Source: Gammaproteobacteria bacterium
Lineage (GTDB): Bacteria; Pseudomonadota; Gammaproteobacteria; SG8-11
Assembly (NCBI GenBank): GCA_030610155.1
Contig: JAUWSG010000004.1
Span: forward strand, 1 to 49,474
Length of the DNA stretch: 49,474 nucleotides
Direction of reading: 5' to 3'
In this document: in pieces, positions 15,528-23,577 of the stretch
How the letters are laid out: each line of letters begins with the position of its first letter
Position numbering within the stretch: position 1 is the first letter of the stretch
Translations under genes and position numbers: made by a program
Notes under the pieces: generated by a model
Told to the model about the DNA's origin: nothing
The model's input: only the letters and a program-made list of their open reading frames with translations
The model's database searches: none

Positions 15528-16574
15528 CTACAGTGGGAGTAATATAGTGAACCGGGTTTGTCCCGGCTCACTTGTACATTCAATCAGTCCACCGTGCTGA
15601 TTTATTAAAGATTGGGCGATAGACAGACCAAGTCCTGTTCCTTCAGGTCTCCCTGTCACCATTGGGTAAAAAATACTTTTAATCAATTCAGGTGCAATAC
15701 CTGAACCGTTGTCAATAATATCAACTTGCAAAACCAGTTTGTGTCGCGTTTGCCCTATAGTAAATTGCCTTGCAGTACGAGTGCGTAAAATAATTTCACC
15801 TGTCTCGTTAATTGCCTGTGTGGCATTACGCACAATGTTCAGGAATGCCTGTATCAACTGGTCCTGGTCAGCAAAGATATCGGGAATACTGGGATCGTAG
15901 TCCCTGACCAGTGTAATGTTGTTGGATACTTCAGCCGTGACCAGTGTTCGGACATGTTCCAGTACCTGGTGGATATTTATGGTTTCCATTTGCGGCAGGG
16001 ACGTCGGCCCCTGCATGCGGTCAACAAGATTCTGTAATCTGTCAGCTTCCCCGATAATAATGCCGGTGTATTCTTTCAGCGCCTTATTTGGCAGTTCTTT
16101 TTCCAATAATTGTGCGGCTCCACGCAGCCCACCCAGTGGGTTTTTAATTTCATGGGCCAGCCCTCGAATCACTGTGCGTGCCAGTTCATGTTGTGTTAGT
16201 TGATTACCTTCACGTGAGATGCGTAAGTGACGTTCCATCTGGATCAGTTCAATCAACAGTGCGTTAGCAATATTGGGGTCATTAATTGGCGTGACGACAC
16301 AATCGACGTCAATTGTTCTGGCATCTGGTAGTGTGATTTGAAGCTCGCGTTCGGTGAAGCCTTGCGCATTTTGTACTACTTTTTTGACACGCTCGATCAT
16401 TTTTTCCACATCTAAAAAAAGTTCATCTATCGATAAACCCTTGAGCCGCCTTGCGCTGATTTCAAATAACATCTCACCTGCTGGATTAATGTATTCCAGC
16501 CTGAAATCCTTGTTGAACATCAGTACTGTTGTCGTCAGGTTTTCAGCGATTTGTTTGTGAATGTCAGTTTGCAT
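15528..16574 (-). CDS. ntrB: NtrB (GlnL), nitrogen sensor histidine kinase/phosphatase
   Basis: Partner kinase of NtrC, controlled by PII. 348 residues: an N-terminal PAS domain (MFNKDFRLEYINPAGEMLF), the dimerisation/phosphoacceptor helix GLAHEIKNPLGGL with His141, the N box, and the ATP-binding G boxes DNGSGIAPE and GTGLGLSIAQ. There are no membrane segments, as expected for a cytoplasmic sensor. A sigma-54 promoter (16607-16622) lies about 20-50 bp upstream of the start and an NtrC palindrome about 200 bp upstream, so ntrBC is probably autoregulated. Confidence 0.97.
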   Translation of the reverse strand: MQTDIHKQIAENLTTTVLMFNKDFRLEYINPAGEMLFEISARRLKGLSIDELFLDVEKMIERVKKVVQNAQGFTERELQITLPDARTIDVDCVVTPINDPNIANALLIELIQMERHLRISREGNQLTQHELARTVIRGLAHEIKNPLGGLRGAAQLLEKELPNKALKEYTGIIIGEADRLQNLVDRMQGPTSLPQMETINIHQVLEHVRTLVTAEVSNNITLVRDYDPSIPDIFADQDQLIQAFLNIVRNATQAINETGEIILRTRTARQFTIGQTRHKLVLQVDIIDNGSGIAPELIKSIFYPMVTGRPEGTGLGLSIAQSLINQHGGLIECTSEPGQTRFTILLPL

Positions 16575-16606
16575 GCTTGTTATATATTGATGTCTTTGTA
16601 TTGATT

Positions 16607-16622
16607 AGCAAAAACCACTCCA
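16607..16622 (-). promoter_or_regulatory. Candidate sigma-54 promoter of ntrBC
   Basis: On the minus strand TGGAGTGGTTTTTGCT has GG and GC separated by exactly ten bases, the invariant geometry of -24/-12 promoters (consensus TGGCAC-N5-TTGCW). The -12 part is perfect; the -24 part is TGGAG. Transcription would start near 16595, leaving a leader of about 20 nt before ntrB. Confidence 0.65.
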
Positions 16623-16773
16623 TTTGTTGCCCGGGATGTTTCGTATATCAGTGAAAGTAGCGTGAAATGATGTAATGCTATGAAATTAAAGGGTTTAAAT
16701 TCAGTAAATTTGTTCTGTGATGAATACTAAAGGTCACTTCAGATGGCTGATTATACCTGAAACCCTGTTTGGG

Positions 16774-16790
16774 CGCACTAATATAGTGCG
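16774..16790. promoter_or_regulatory. NtrC-binding palindrome upstream of ntrBC
   Basis: CGCACTAATATAGTGCG: GCAC and GTGC with seven bases between, the same spacing as the E. coli NtrC consensus TGCAC-N7-GTGCA. It lies about 155 bp upstream of the sigma-54 promoter, a normal enhancer distance. Confidence 0.7.
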
Positions 16791-16843
16791 ACAGAAGAGT
16801 TTGTATACAGATTAATGCCTCCCGGGCGGGCAGATGATGGGTG

Positions 16844-17371
16844 TTAACGCGAGGAATGTCTCTGCAGGTGGAAAGTCACGGAGGCTGTTTTTAGTACTTT
16901 TCCTGCGCCATCAACAATTTTTGCCGTTACGGTGCGTGTTCCACGATCCATGTTGGTAAATTGATAAGACAGGCCGGATGTTTCCGCTTTTTTACTGCCA
17001 TCGAGATAAATCTCGATCTTGTGGTTTCTGCTGCTGTTTAATCCAGGAGAAATACTCATAATGATGCTGACATTACCGGTATTTTCCCTGACCGCCTGGT
17101 CATTGGCGGGTTGGTCAATAGAAAATGTGCTGTAGCTAACTCTGTTCTGAGTGCTGTTTTTACCTGCCGTATCCGGTGTAAATGTGATTTTTTTTTGTGG
17201 TGTAGTGGGTTTATAGGTCGTTAGAGGCGGGCCTTTTACTTTTTCTGAGCTGCCATTAGGGTTGGGTTTATCGGAATAAATTATTTTGCCATCCTGGTCA
17301 GTCCATTTATACATTTCTGCAACGGCGGCTGTGCTGATACAAAAGATAGCCAAGAGTACAAATATTCGCAT
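16844..17371 (-). CDS. DUF4124-domain secreted protein
   Basis: 175 residues from the ATG at 17371, chosen because GGAG lies six bases upstream. The first 18 residues are a cleavable signal peptide (MRIFVLLAIFCISTAAVA). The mature N-terminus, EMYKWTDQDGKIIYSDKPN, is the DUF4124 motif found in many periplasmic proteins of gammaproteobacteria. The C-terminal half looks like a beta-sandwich (KIEIYLDGSKKAETSG...GTRTVTAKIVDGAGKVL), an Ig-like fold that often ends such proteins. Function unknown. It sits between glnA and ntrBC, a common place for DUF4124 genes in this class, but a terminator separates it from glnA. Confidence 0.85.
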   Translation of the reverse strand: MRIFVLLAIFCISTAAVAEMYKWTDQDGKIIYSDKPNPNGSSEKVKGPPLTTYKPTTPQKKITFTPDTAGKNSTQNRVSYSTFSIDQPANDQAVRENTGNVSIIMSISPGLNSSRNHKIEIYLDGSKKAETSGLSYQFTNMDRGTRTVTAKIVDGAGKVLKTASVTFHLQRHSSR

Positions 17372-17435
17372 GATAATCTCCATTTATGACAGGGTGCCAC
17401 TTCCAGAAGTTAAATTGAAGCATTATTAGAGACAA

Positions 17436-17465
17436 AAAAAAAGCCCCCTGATGGGGGCTTTTTTA
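17436..17465 (-). terminator. Rho-independent terminator of glnA
   Basis: Stem AAGCCCCC / GGGGGCTT (17441-17460) with a TGAT loop. On the minus strand it is followed by a long T-run (the A-run at 17434-17442 of the plus strand); the plus strand also has T's after the stem, so it can work both ways. It lies about 40 bp past the glnA stop. Confidence 0.92.
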
Positions 17466-17499
17466 GTTATAACATAGTAATGACAACGTAATAAGTGAC

Positions 17500-18909
17500 T
17501 TATGTGCTGTAATACATATCAAACTCGACCGGATGTGTGCTCATACGTATTCTTGTCACATCATCCATTTTCAGCGCGATATAAGCGTCGATCATATCGT
17601 CAGTAAATACACCGCCAGCCGTCAGGTACGCACGATCGTTATCCAGTGCTTCCAGCGCCTGTTCAAAGGAAGAGCAGACTGTTGGAATATCCTGGGCTTC
17701 TTCTGGTGGAAGGTCATAAAGATCCTTGTCCATAGGTTCGCCAGGGTGGATCTTGTTTTGTATTCCATCCAGGCCAGCCATTAACAGAGCCGAGAAGGCA
17801 AGGTATGGATTGGCAGTCGGATCCGGGAAGCGCACTTCGATACGCGTTGCTTTAGGATTAGCATCAAACGGAATACGAATAGACGCTGAACGGTTTCGAG
17901 CGGAGTATGCCAGCATAACAGGCGCTTCAAAACCCGGGACCAAACGTTTGTAGCTGTTTGTGCTCGCATTGGTTAGCGCGTTTAATGAGCGGGCATGTTT
18001 GATGATGCCGCCGATATAAAAAAGTGCGGTTTCGGACAGGCCTGCAGACTCATTGCCGGTAAAAACATTTTGCCCATCTTTGAAAATGGATTGATGAACA
18101 TGCATGCCGTTACCGTTGTCACCGACCAGAGGTTTAGGCATAAATGTGGCTGTTCTACCATAAGAATGTGCAACATTATGGACAACATATTTCAGGATTT
18201 GAGTTTCGTCTGCTTTACGAACCAGGCTGCTAAATCGTGTTCCGATTTCACATTGTCCTGCGGTTGCGACTTCATGGTGGTGTACTTCAACGGACAGACC
18301 CATTTCTTCCATTGCCAGGCACATTGCAGCTCGAATGTTATGCAATGAGTCAACAGGTGGAACAGGGAAATAACCGCCTTTTGCGCCTGGACGATGGCCC
18401 ATGTTGCCATCAGAGTAGACACGTTCAGTGTTCCATTCCGCTTCTTCTGAATCTACTTTATAAAATGCACCCGACATATCCGCACCCCAGCGAACATCAT
18501 CCAGAACAAAAAATTCAGGTTCCGGGCCGAAAAAAGATTCATCACCGATGCCGGTTGATTTCAGATAGGCTTCAGCGCGTTTAGCGACAGACCGTGGGTC
18601 ACGGCCATAACCTTGCATCGTGGAGGGCTCCAGGATATCGCAGGTGATGTTAATAGAAAGTTCATCTGAGAATGGATCCAGGACGGCGGTCTCGACGTCA
18701 GGCATGAGTACCATGTCAGATTCGTTAATGCCTTTCCAGCCAGCGATAGATGATCCGTCAAACATTTTGCCGTCTTTAAAGGTGTCTTCATCGACGATAC
18801 TTGCAGGAACAGACACGTGCTGTTCTTTACCTTTGGTATCTGTGAATCGAAAATCCACAAATTTAACATTTTTGTCTTTAATTAATTTTAAAATATTGCT
18901 GGCCGACAT
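17500..18909 (-). CDS. glnA: GlnA, type I glutamine synthetase
   Basis: Makes glutamine from glutamate, ammonia and ATP; entry point of ammonium assimilation. From the ATG at 18909 the protein has 469 residues, exactly the E. coli length; GGAGGA lies just upstream. Motifs: the latch region [32 protein letters not shown], the ATP loop [13 protein letters not shown], and the adenylylation site [10 protein letters not shown] with Tyr398, target of GlnE in this window. This marks it as GSI-beta. A sigma-54 promoter and an NtrC site lie upstream, a terminator downstream. Confidence 0.98.
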   Translation of the reverse strand: MSASNILKLIKDKNVKFVDFRFTDTKGKEQHVSVPASIVDEDTFKDGKMFDGSSIAGWKGINESDMVLMPDVETAVLDPFSDELSINITCDILEPSTMQGYGRDPRSVAKRAEAYLKSTGIGDESFFGPEPEFFVLDDVRWGADMSGAFYKVDSEEAEWNTERVYSDGNMGHRPGAKGGYFPVPPVDSLHNIRAAMCLAMEEMGLSVEVHHHEVATAGQCEIGTRFSSLVRKADETQILKYVVHNVAHSYGRTATFMPKPLVGDNGNGMHVHQSIFKDGQNVFTGNESAGLSETALFYIGGIIKHARSLNALTNASTNSYKRLVPGFEAPVMLAYSARNRSASIRIPFDANPKATRIEVRFPDPTANPYLAFSALLMAGLDGIQNKIHPGEPMDKDLYDLPPEEAQDIPTVCSSFEQALEALDNDRAYLTAGGVFTDDMIDAYIALKMDDVTRIRMSTHPVEFDMYYST

Positions 18910-18997
18910 CGGGTCCTCCAAAACTTTTTTCAGACTGCATGTGCAGTATATTTACGGGATATTGAAAATATTTTATTACTATAGAGTGGTAGCAAAG

Positions 18998-19013
18998 AGC
19001 AGGAAGCATGCCA
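18998..19013 (-). promoter_or_regulatory. Candidate sigma-54 promoter of glnA
   Basis: Minus-strand TGGCATGCTTCCTGCT: GG and GC are ten bases apart and the sequence differs from TGGCACG-N4-TTGCW at only two positions. Predicted transcription start near 18986, giving a leader of about 75 nt to the glnA ATG. Confidence 0.75.
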
Positions 19014-19236
19014 CAGACCAGAATGTATTTCTAGCAGTCTGGGATTGTTTAAAAAATAACAGGCAGGCATTCGGGCGGTTTTTCAGGTGTTTGTATTCAT
19101 TGATATTTTTGTGGGAGTCGTTGCCTGTGGCCGGTTTTTTAGCGGTAGTGGGCAGGTTTTTTTATTTTGGTTTCAGGTAAAATGAGTAAAATCATGCACC
19201 AAAATAAACAGTGCTGGATTATGCTGCACTCCTGGC

Positions 19237-19251
19237 GCACTGATATGGTGC
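19237..19251. promoter_or_regulatory. NtrC-binding palindrome upstream of glnA
   Basis: GCACTGATATGGTGC: GCAC-N7-GTGC as in the E. coli consensus. Additional half-sites (TGCACCAAAAT at 19195, TGCACT at 19224) lie between it and the promoter, about 225 bp downstream. The rest of the 18910-19252 gap holds no ORF or structure that I can support. Confidence 0.7.
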
Positions 19252-19252
19252 T

Positions 19253-20404
19253 TTATTCGCAGAAGTAAACTTTAATTTTTTCGATATTTTTATCGGATTC
19301 AGCGAGCCGGGCAAATTTTTGCGAGATTTCATGCGCTTTTTTTGATGATTCCGCCAGGTGTAAGGGTAGCTGGATGCTGATGTGGATGTGTCCTCCCAGA
19401 TAATGCAATGTGACATTTTCAATGTCTTTTGATTCTTCAAACGCAGACCAGCGTTTTGCCAGCATGTCCAGGAGCTCACTGCGCGCAGGTAAATGGTTTG
19501 ATGGACGTGATGTTTCGTCATCTTCAGGGTCGATATGCACAGTAACATCATTGATGTCACTAAACTGTTCAGTTAACATCGCGCGGACTTTTTCACCAAT
19601 TTGATGCCCTTCCGATACGCTGATTTCAGGATCGACAATCACATGAACATCGACCAGCGCATCACTGCCCATACGTCGGGTTCGCAACATATGCAGGGCG
19701 CGTACCCCTTGTGTTTCCTTGATGGCCTGTTTGATTTTTTCGACATATTCAGCATCAAGTCCGGTATCAATTAATTCGCGAACACTTTTCCAGCTTAAAT
19801 TCCAGCCAATAATGGCGACCATAAAGGCAACACCCACTGCGGCCACTGCATCCAGATATTCCAGACCGGCCATGGAACCGATGATACCTATGATGACAAT
19901 AACGGAAGAAATAGCATCGGTACGGCTGTGCCAGGCATTGGCCCTCAATAATTCTGAATTTAATTTGCGCGCAGCCCGCATGGTGTACTGGTATATCGCT
20001 TCTTTGGATATTACGGATATTGCGGCAATGCCTAATGCGTAGAAACCGGGATGCATCAAGCGCTCCGGTTGAAATAAACGTAGTATGGCGTCCTGCGCGA
20101 TACCGCCTGAGACGGCGATCAGTATCAGCCCCAGTGCAACGGTCATCAGTGTTTCAATGCGACCATGTCCGTAAGGGTGCTCATCATCGGCTGCGCGACT
20201 GCCATGTTTAAAGGCCACCAGCACCATCAGGTCCGTCGCCAGATCTGATAATGAATGTATGCCGTCGGCGAGTAATGCCTGTGAGTTGTCGAGTAGCCCG
20301 ATTGTAATTTTGCCGACGCCCAGCAGTAAGTCGACGATAGAGCCGATGAGCGTTACTTTTCGCGCTTCCTGGTAACGTGCAATATTTGCGGGGGTGCCTG
20401 TCAT
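19253..20404 (-). CDS. Cation diffusion facilitator (FieF/MamB-like) metal exporter
   Basis: 383 residues. Six membrane helices in the first 210 residues, with metal-site motifs DGIHSLSDLATD near 47-58 (TM2) and HSRTDAISS near 158-166 (TM5). The C-terminal cytoplasmic CDF domain (HMLRTRRMGSDALVDVHVIVDP) is followed by about 90 extra residues with DVTVHIDPEDDE and a second ferredoxin-like stretch (NVTLHYLGGHIHISIQLPL). This extended tail is longer than in E. coli FieF (300 residues). Likely exports Zn2+, Fe2+ or a similar divalent ion; specificity not certain. It begins one base after the tusA-like stop, so it belongs to the PP-loop operon. Confidence 0.87.
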   Translation of the reverse strand: MTGTPANIARYQEARKVTLIGSIVDLLLGVGKITIGLLDNSQALLADGIHSLSDLATDLMVLVAFKHGSRAADDEHPYGHGRIETLMTVALGLILIAVSGGIAQDAILRLFQPERLMHPGFYALGIAAISVISKEAIYQYTMRAARKLNSELLRANAWHSRTDAISSVIVIIGIIGSMAGLEYLDAVAAVGVAFMVAIIGWNLSWKSVRELIDTGLDAEYVEKIKQAIKETQGVRALHMLRTRRMGSDALVDVHVIVDPEISVSEGHQIGEKVRAMLTEQFSDINDVTVHIDPEDDETSRPSNHLPARSELLDMLAKRWSAFEESKDIENVTLHYLGGHIHISIQLPLHLAESSKKAHEISQKFARLAESDKNIEKIKVYFCE

Positions 20405-20405
20405 A

Positions 20406-20642
20406 TCAGTTGTTCTGGTTGTCTACTCTGACCGTAATCACAATGTCGTTGTCCTTGTCTGCCATGCCAATGATTTCATGGCCATTGATTCTACACCATG
20501 CGGGAATATCATTTTTTGCGCCAGGATCGGTACAAATAACATCGACTGTATCGCCTTGTGCCAGTGTGGCAACAAAGTTCTGTGTTTTTATGACGGGCAT
20601 GGGGCAGAGTAAACGCCTGGCATCCAGAGTATGATGGCTCAT
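20406..20642 (-). CDS. TusA-family sulfur carrier
   Basis: Small 78-residue sulfurtransferase: the N-terminal motif LDARRLLCPMPVIKT holds the sulfur-carrying cysteine (Cys13) in the CPxP signature at the start of helix 1, followed by the beta-alpha-beta-alpha-beta-beta TusA fold (GDTVDVICTDPGAKNDIPAWC). The ATG at 20642 overlaps the stop of the PP-loop gene as ATGA, which fixes the start and implies coupled translation. TusA proteins pass persulfide sulfur to tRNA thiolation enzymes or to oxidation pathways; the coupling suggests delivery to the adjacent PP-loop protein. Confidence 0.92.
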   Translation of the reverse strand: MSHHTLDARRLLCPMPVIKTQNFVATLAQGDTVDVICTDPGAKNDIPAWCRINGHEIIGMADKDNDIVITVRVDNQNN

Positions 20643-21727
20643 ATGTACCACTCTTTAGGAATATCATCACTCGGTATGGGGGTGACATCCAGGGTAAATT
20701 CTTTTTTATCCGCTTGTCTCACCATGACTTTAACAGAGGATGCATCGCGACCATGACTGAATCGCGCAGTCAGCTGAGCGGCAAGTTTGATATCATCCTC
20801 GTTGGTTTTACCGTCAATCAGGACGAATGGGCCGGTATGGCTGAGTGTATACATGGAGGTAAATTGATTTTTATAACCTTCCATGAAATTGTTTTCGCCT
20901 TCTTCGCGACCGACAATGATTTTAAAATGCGGGCGCGGCCGCAGATGACGCCCCATTTTCAGTAACATGATGTCGTCAAATTCATATTTCCTCTCGCCCT
21001 GGGCTTGCCACAGGTCAGCCAGTTTGACGGAATAGGATTTGTCTGTCAGGAAGCAGCATCCGCCTGCAGGTTGTGCGTAATCAGAAAATCCAAACTCGCT
21101 GGCAAGTTTGAATTGCGGTTTGCGGGAGCGTCCGTTGAAGCCATGCATTTTTTCACGGTCGATCCAACCCTGTTTTTCAGGGTAGGTTGCGGGAAGGTTT
21201 TTTGCGCACAGTGGCCGTACCAGTAAATCATTGGCGCCTGACTCGCGGGCAACAACAGGCATAGTGTCTTTGCGTTGAGACATCGGGCGTTGTCCAACGA
21301 CTTCGCCGGTGATAATGAAATCGAAATCGTTTTCTTTTAACCATTCCATGGCTTTGCTGACCATAAAGCATTTGCAATCCAGGCAGGGATTGAGGTTTGC
21401 ACCATAACCATGTTTCGGGTTGATCACGACGTCTTTGTAATCTTCGATCACATCGATGATATGTAATTTTATGCCAAGCTGTTCAGCTGACCATAATGCA
21501 TTGTTGCGCTTTGGTTTGGCCTTGTCCTTTTTGCGTATTGCGTGTGTATGACCTTCGACACAAAAACCGGTGAAGAAATTGATACCTTCAACATGGATAC
21601 CTTGTTCTATCATGACGCGGGCGGCCAGGAGTGAATCCAGGCCGCCTGATATAAGCGCAACGGCTTTTCGCTGTTTTGTTTGCTTGTTTTGAGACATATT
21701 GTTTTGAGATATATTGTTTTGAGACAT
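20639..21727 (-). CDS. MnmA-like PP-loop ATPase, putative (t)RNA thiolase
   Basis: 362 residues. The pyrophosphatase loop SGGLDS (27-32) activates a substrate by adenylation. Cys115/Cys118/Cys120 in NPCLDCKCFM and the pair GGCC (222-225) resemble the two catalytic cysteine sites of 2-thiouridylase MnmA. The C-terminal third, with MGRHLRPRPHFKIIVGREEGEN, looks like the NFACT-R_1-type domain found on some PP-loop proteins and often annotated 'tRNA methyltransferase' in error. It is not MnmA itself, which lacks this tail. The gene overlaps tusA by four bases, making it the probable acceptor of TusA sulfur. The exact substrate (tRNA or other) is unknown. Confidence 0.8.
   Translation of the reverse strand: MSQNNISQNNMSQNKQTKQRKAVALISGGLDSLLAARVMIEQGIHVEGINFFTGFCVEGHTHAIRKKDKAKPKRNNALWSAEQLGIKLHIIDVIEDYKDVVINPKHGYGANLNPCLDCKCFMVSKAMEWLKENDFDFIITGEVVGQRPMSQRKDTMPVVARESGANDLLVRPLCAKNLPATYPEKQGWIDREKMHGFNGRSRKPQFKLASEFGFSDYAQPAGGCCFLTDKSYSVKLADLWQAQGERKYEFDDIMLLKMGRHLRPRPHFKIIVGREEGENNFMEGYKNQFTSMYTLSHTGPFVLIDGKTNEDDIKLAAQLTARFSHGRDASSVKVMVRQADKKEFTLDVTPIPSDDIPKEWYI
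21683..21727 (-). repeat. Three 15-bp repeats at the 5' end of the PP-loop gene
   Basis: Minus-strand units ATGTCTCAAAACAAT, ATATCTCAAAACAAT and ATGTCTCAAAACAAG run in frame from the start codon, encoding MSQNN-ISQNN-MSQNK. Units 1 and 3 both supply an ATG, so the protein could start at residue 1 or 11. Neither has a clear ribosome-binding site. The conserved domain begins after the repeat. Confidence 0.8.
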
Positions 21728-21886
21728 CTTGTTCTGAATTGTTCCGATATTTTCAACTGCGAAAAAACGCCCATTTTATCCTATCCTGGAGTTATTTGCA
21801 CAGCGATGTCAGGAGCCGCTACAGGGTGCAGGGGCTATACAGGGCAAAATATCCCTATATAAATAGTAGATACTAGGATGGGTTTT

Positions 21887-22459
21887 TTAATGTTTCTTGT
21901 GGCTGATAATGCTTGCAGGCAAGGCGCTGCTTGTTTCCAGCAGGGTTTTGTATGCGTGTTGGCTCTTTGTTTCATCCCAGAGTTCAAACGCATGCAGCGG
22001 GTCAGTCAACTCATGGTCACTGCCTAAAGTACGTATAGTCCGCAATACATCCATCAATGAAACAAATGATTCAGACAATTGCGCATACATATTGGCGAGA
22101 CTATGACGTAATGATCCGGACAGGTCTGAATACGCACCTCTTCCAAGATTGACATAATAGCTATTTTTAAGCTGTCTGCGTTCGGCAAGTTTGGGAAACA
22201 GGCCGGAAAACAGCAGGCATTGATCGCCTACGTCACGTAACAGTTCCTGTCGTATTGTGCCGCTTGAATTTTGGCAGTTAAGATAATCAAGGGCGAGTAT
22301 TTTAGATAGCGCAGAAGGTTTGTCTGTAAAACGCATAAGCAAAAAAACAAGATAACTCTCGAGGTCATGGTCAAGCTTGATGTCCATCGCTTCTTCAGCA
22401 TCACAAACCAGCTTATGCCATAGTGCAGTCGGTGTAGGTTGTAACTCAAGTATACTCAT
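21887..22459 (-). CDS. Conserved protein of unknown function (190 aa)
   Basis: I do not recognise a named domain. The 190 residues are mostly helical, without signal peptide or membrane segment; a repeated-looking core LESYLVFLLMRFTDKPSAL and LLRDVGDQCLLFSGLFPK reads like a conserved motif block of a small cytoplasmic protein. A strong AGGAGG lies nine bases before the ATG, so the start is secure and expression is probably good. It is followed after 159 bp by the PP-loop/tusA/CDF operon on the same strand and may be transcribed with it. Confidence 0.75.
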   Translation of the reverse strand: MSILELQPTPTALWHKLVCDAEEAMDIKLDHDLESYLVFLLMRFTDKPSALSKILALDYLNCQNSSGTIRQELLRDVGDQCLLFSGLFPKLAERRQLKNSYYVNLGRGAYSDLSGSLRHSLANMYAQLSESFVSLMDVLRTIRTLGSDHELTDPLHAFELWDETKSQHAYKTLLETSSALPASIISHKKH

Positions 22460-22618
22460 GAGGCGTCCTCCTCTTAAGTACTACTATCGGCCAAGCCATT
22501 GATTTCTTTAGCGGCAAAGCGACCGTGTCCTGCTATCGCCCCTTACCTGCATCCCTGTAGGCAACGGTGGGGAGGCCTTTTACCACGGGGGGAGGATGAT
22601 ATATAAGACCGAAGATCA

Positions 22619-22933
22619 AGACCAAAATTTACCACGGGGAACACGGGGAACACGGGGCGCACGGGGAGGAAAAATAATAAAAACGATTGTTTTGCCACGG
22701 AGGTCACGGAGAAAATCTTTTTGGCTTAAGTTCCCTCTCCCCTTTGGGGAGAGGGTGAGGGGAATGTGTAAGCGTGGGGCACAAAATTCAAAAGCCCCCT
22801 CATCCTAGTCGCTTACGGCATCCATGCCTCACGCGACATAAGCACATCCCTGTGCAAAACCTTCTCCCCAAAGGGGAGAAGGAACTTAAAACCAAAAATT
22901 TGCGCCCCGTGTTCCCCGTGGTAAATTTTGGTC
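22619..22933. repeat. Three-layer nested inverted repeat, copy B (asymmetric)
   Basis: Outer arms: GACCAAAATTTACCACGGGG at 22619 onward and its complement at 22905-22933, 29 bp paired. The left arm has four CACGGGG units, the right arm two. The middle CACGGAG layer is present only on the left (22692-22716). Two inner palindromes follow: CCCTCTCCCCTTTGGGGAGA (22733-22755) and CCTTCTCCCCAAAGGGGAGA (22860-22882). An extra partial unit lies at 22579-22595. It fills most of the 514-bp gap between plsY and the 190-aa gene; the remainder holds only that gene's ribosome-binding site. Confidence 0.88.
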
Positions 22934-22974
22934 TTGATCCTGGTTTTCCGGTCTTGATGTCGCCCGCAGTTAAG

Positions 22975-23550
22975 CTAGTCTTCCGTGCCTTCAAGCAGTT
23001 TCTGAATATTGCTGCGATGGCGCCAGATTAGAAGAATCGATAAAACTATCGTGAATATGAGATAGGGAGGTGAAGGTTCAAGTAACCACATATAAAGCGG
23101 TGCGAGGAGGGCGGCGGTCAGGGCGGACAAGGAAGAGATTTTGAATATATATGCCATGATTAGCCACGTGCCTGGTACCGCAAGCGCGACAGGCCATGAC
23201 AGGCCTAATAAAACACCCAGCGAGGTGGCAACGCCTTTGCCGCCCTTGAATTGATAGAACACAGGATACAAATGTCCCAGAAATGCAAAAAAGGCAACCA
23301 GGGCCAGCGTGGTGTGATTTGAAGTATAGTTCAACGCGATGAGCACAGGAATGAGCCCTTTTAACAGGTCGCCAATCAGAGTGATGATAGCGGCTTTTTT
23401 TCCGCCTAATCGCAGTACATTGGTTGCACCCGGGTTTCCCGATCCATTAGCCCGGGGGTCGGGAAGCCCCATAATCTTGCAAGCAATGATTGCGGTGGAT
23501 AAAGAGCCTAACAAATAGGCGAACAATACAAGTAAGGTATCAGTAATCAT
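22975..23550 (-). CDS. plsY: PlsY, acyl-phosphate:glycerol-3-phosphate acyltransferase
   Basis: First acylation step of phospholipid synthesis, in the cytoplasmic membrane. 191 residues with five membrane helices and the three PlsY motifs: GSLSTAIIACKIMGLPDPR, GSGNPGATNVLR (phosphate loop, near 36-47) and FKGGKGVATSLG (near 103-114). The divergent folB neighbour is a conserved arrangement in gammaproteobacteria. The start at 23550 lies 160 bp from folB, across a tandem repeat. Confidence 0.95.
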   Translation of the reverse strand: MITDTLLVLFAYLLGSLSTAIIACKIMGLPDPRANGSGNPGATNVLRLGGKKAAIITLIGDLLKGLIPVLIALNYTSNHTTLALVAFFAFLGHLYPVFYQFKGGKGVATSLGVLLGLSWPVALAVPGTWLIMAYIFKISSLSALTAALLAPLYMWLLEPSPPYLIFTIVLSILLIWRHRSNIQKLLEGTED

Positions 23551-23577
23551 GCGAACGGTATTTATAAATTTTCAGGT

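Noticed and set aside
20639-21727. tRNA methyltransferase, as such genes are often labelled
   Set aside because: The SGGLDS loop shows an adenylating PP-loop enzyme and there is no SAM-binding motif.
22596-23031. Frames across the nested repeat near plsY
   Set aside because: Proline/arginine-rich output of palindromes; overlap each other and plsY, no domain.
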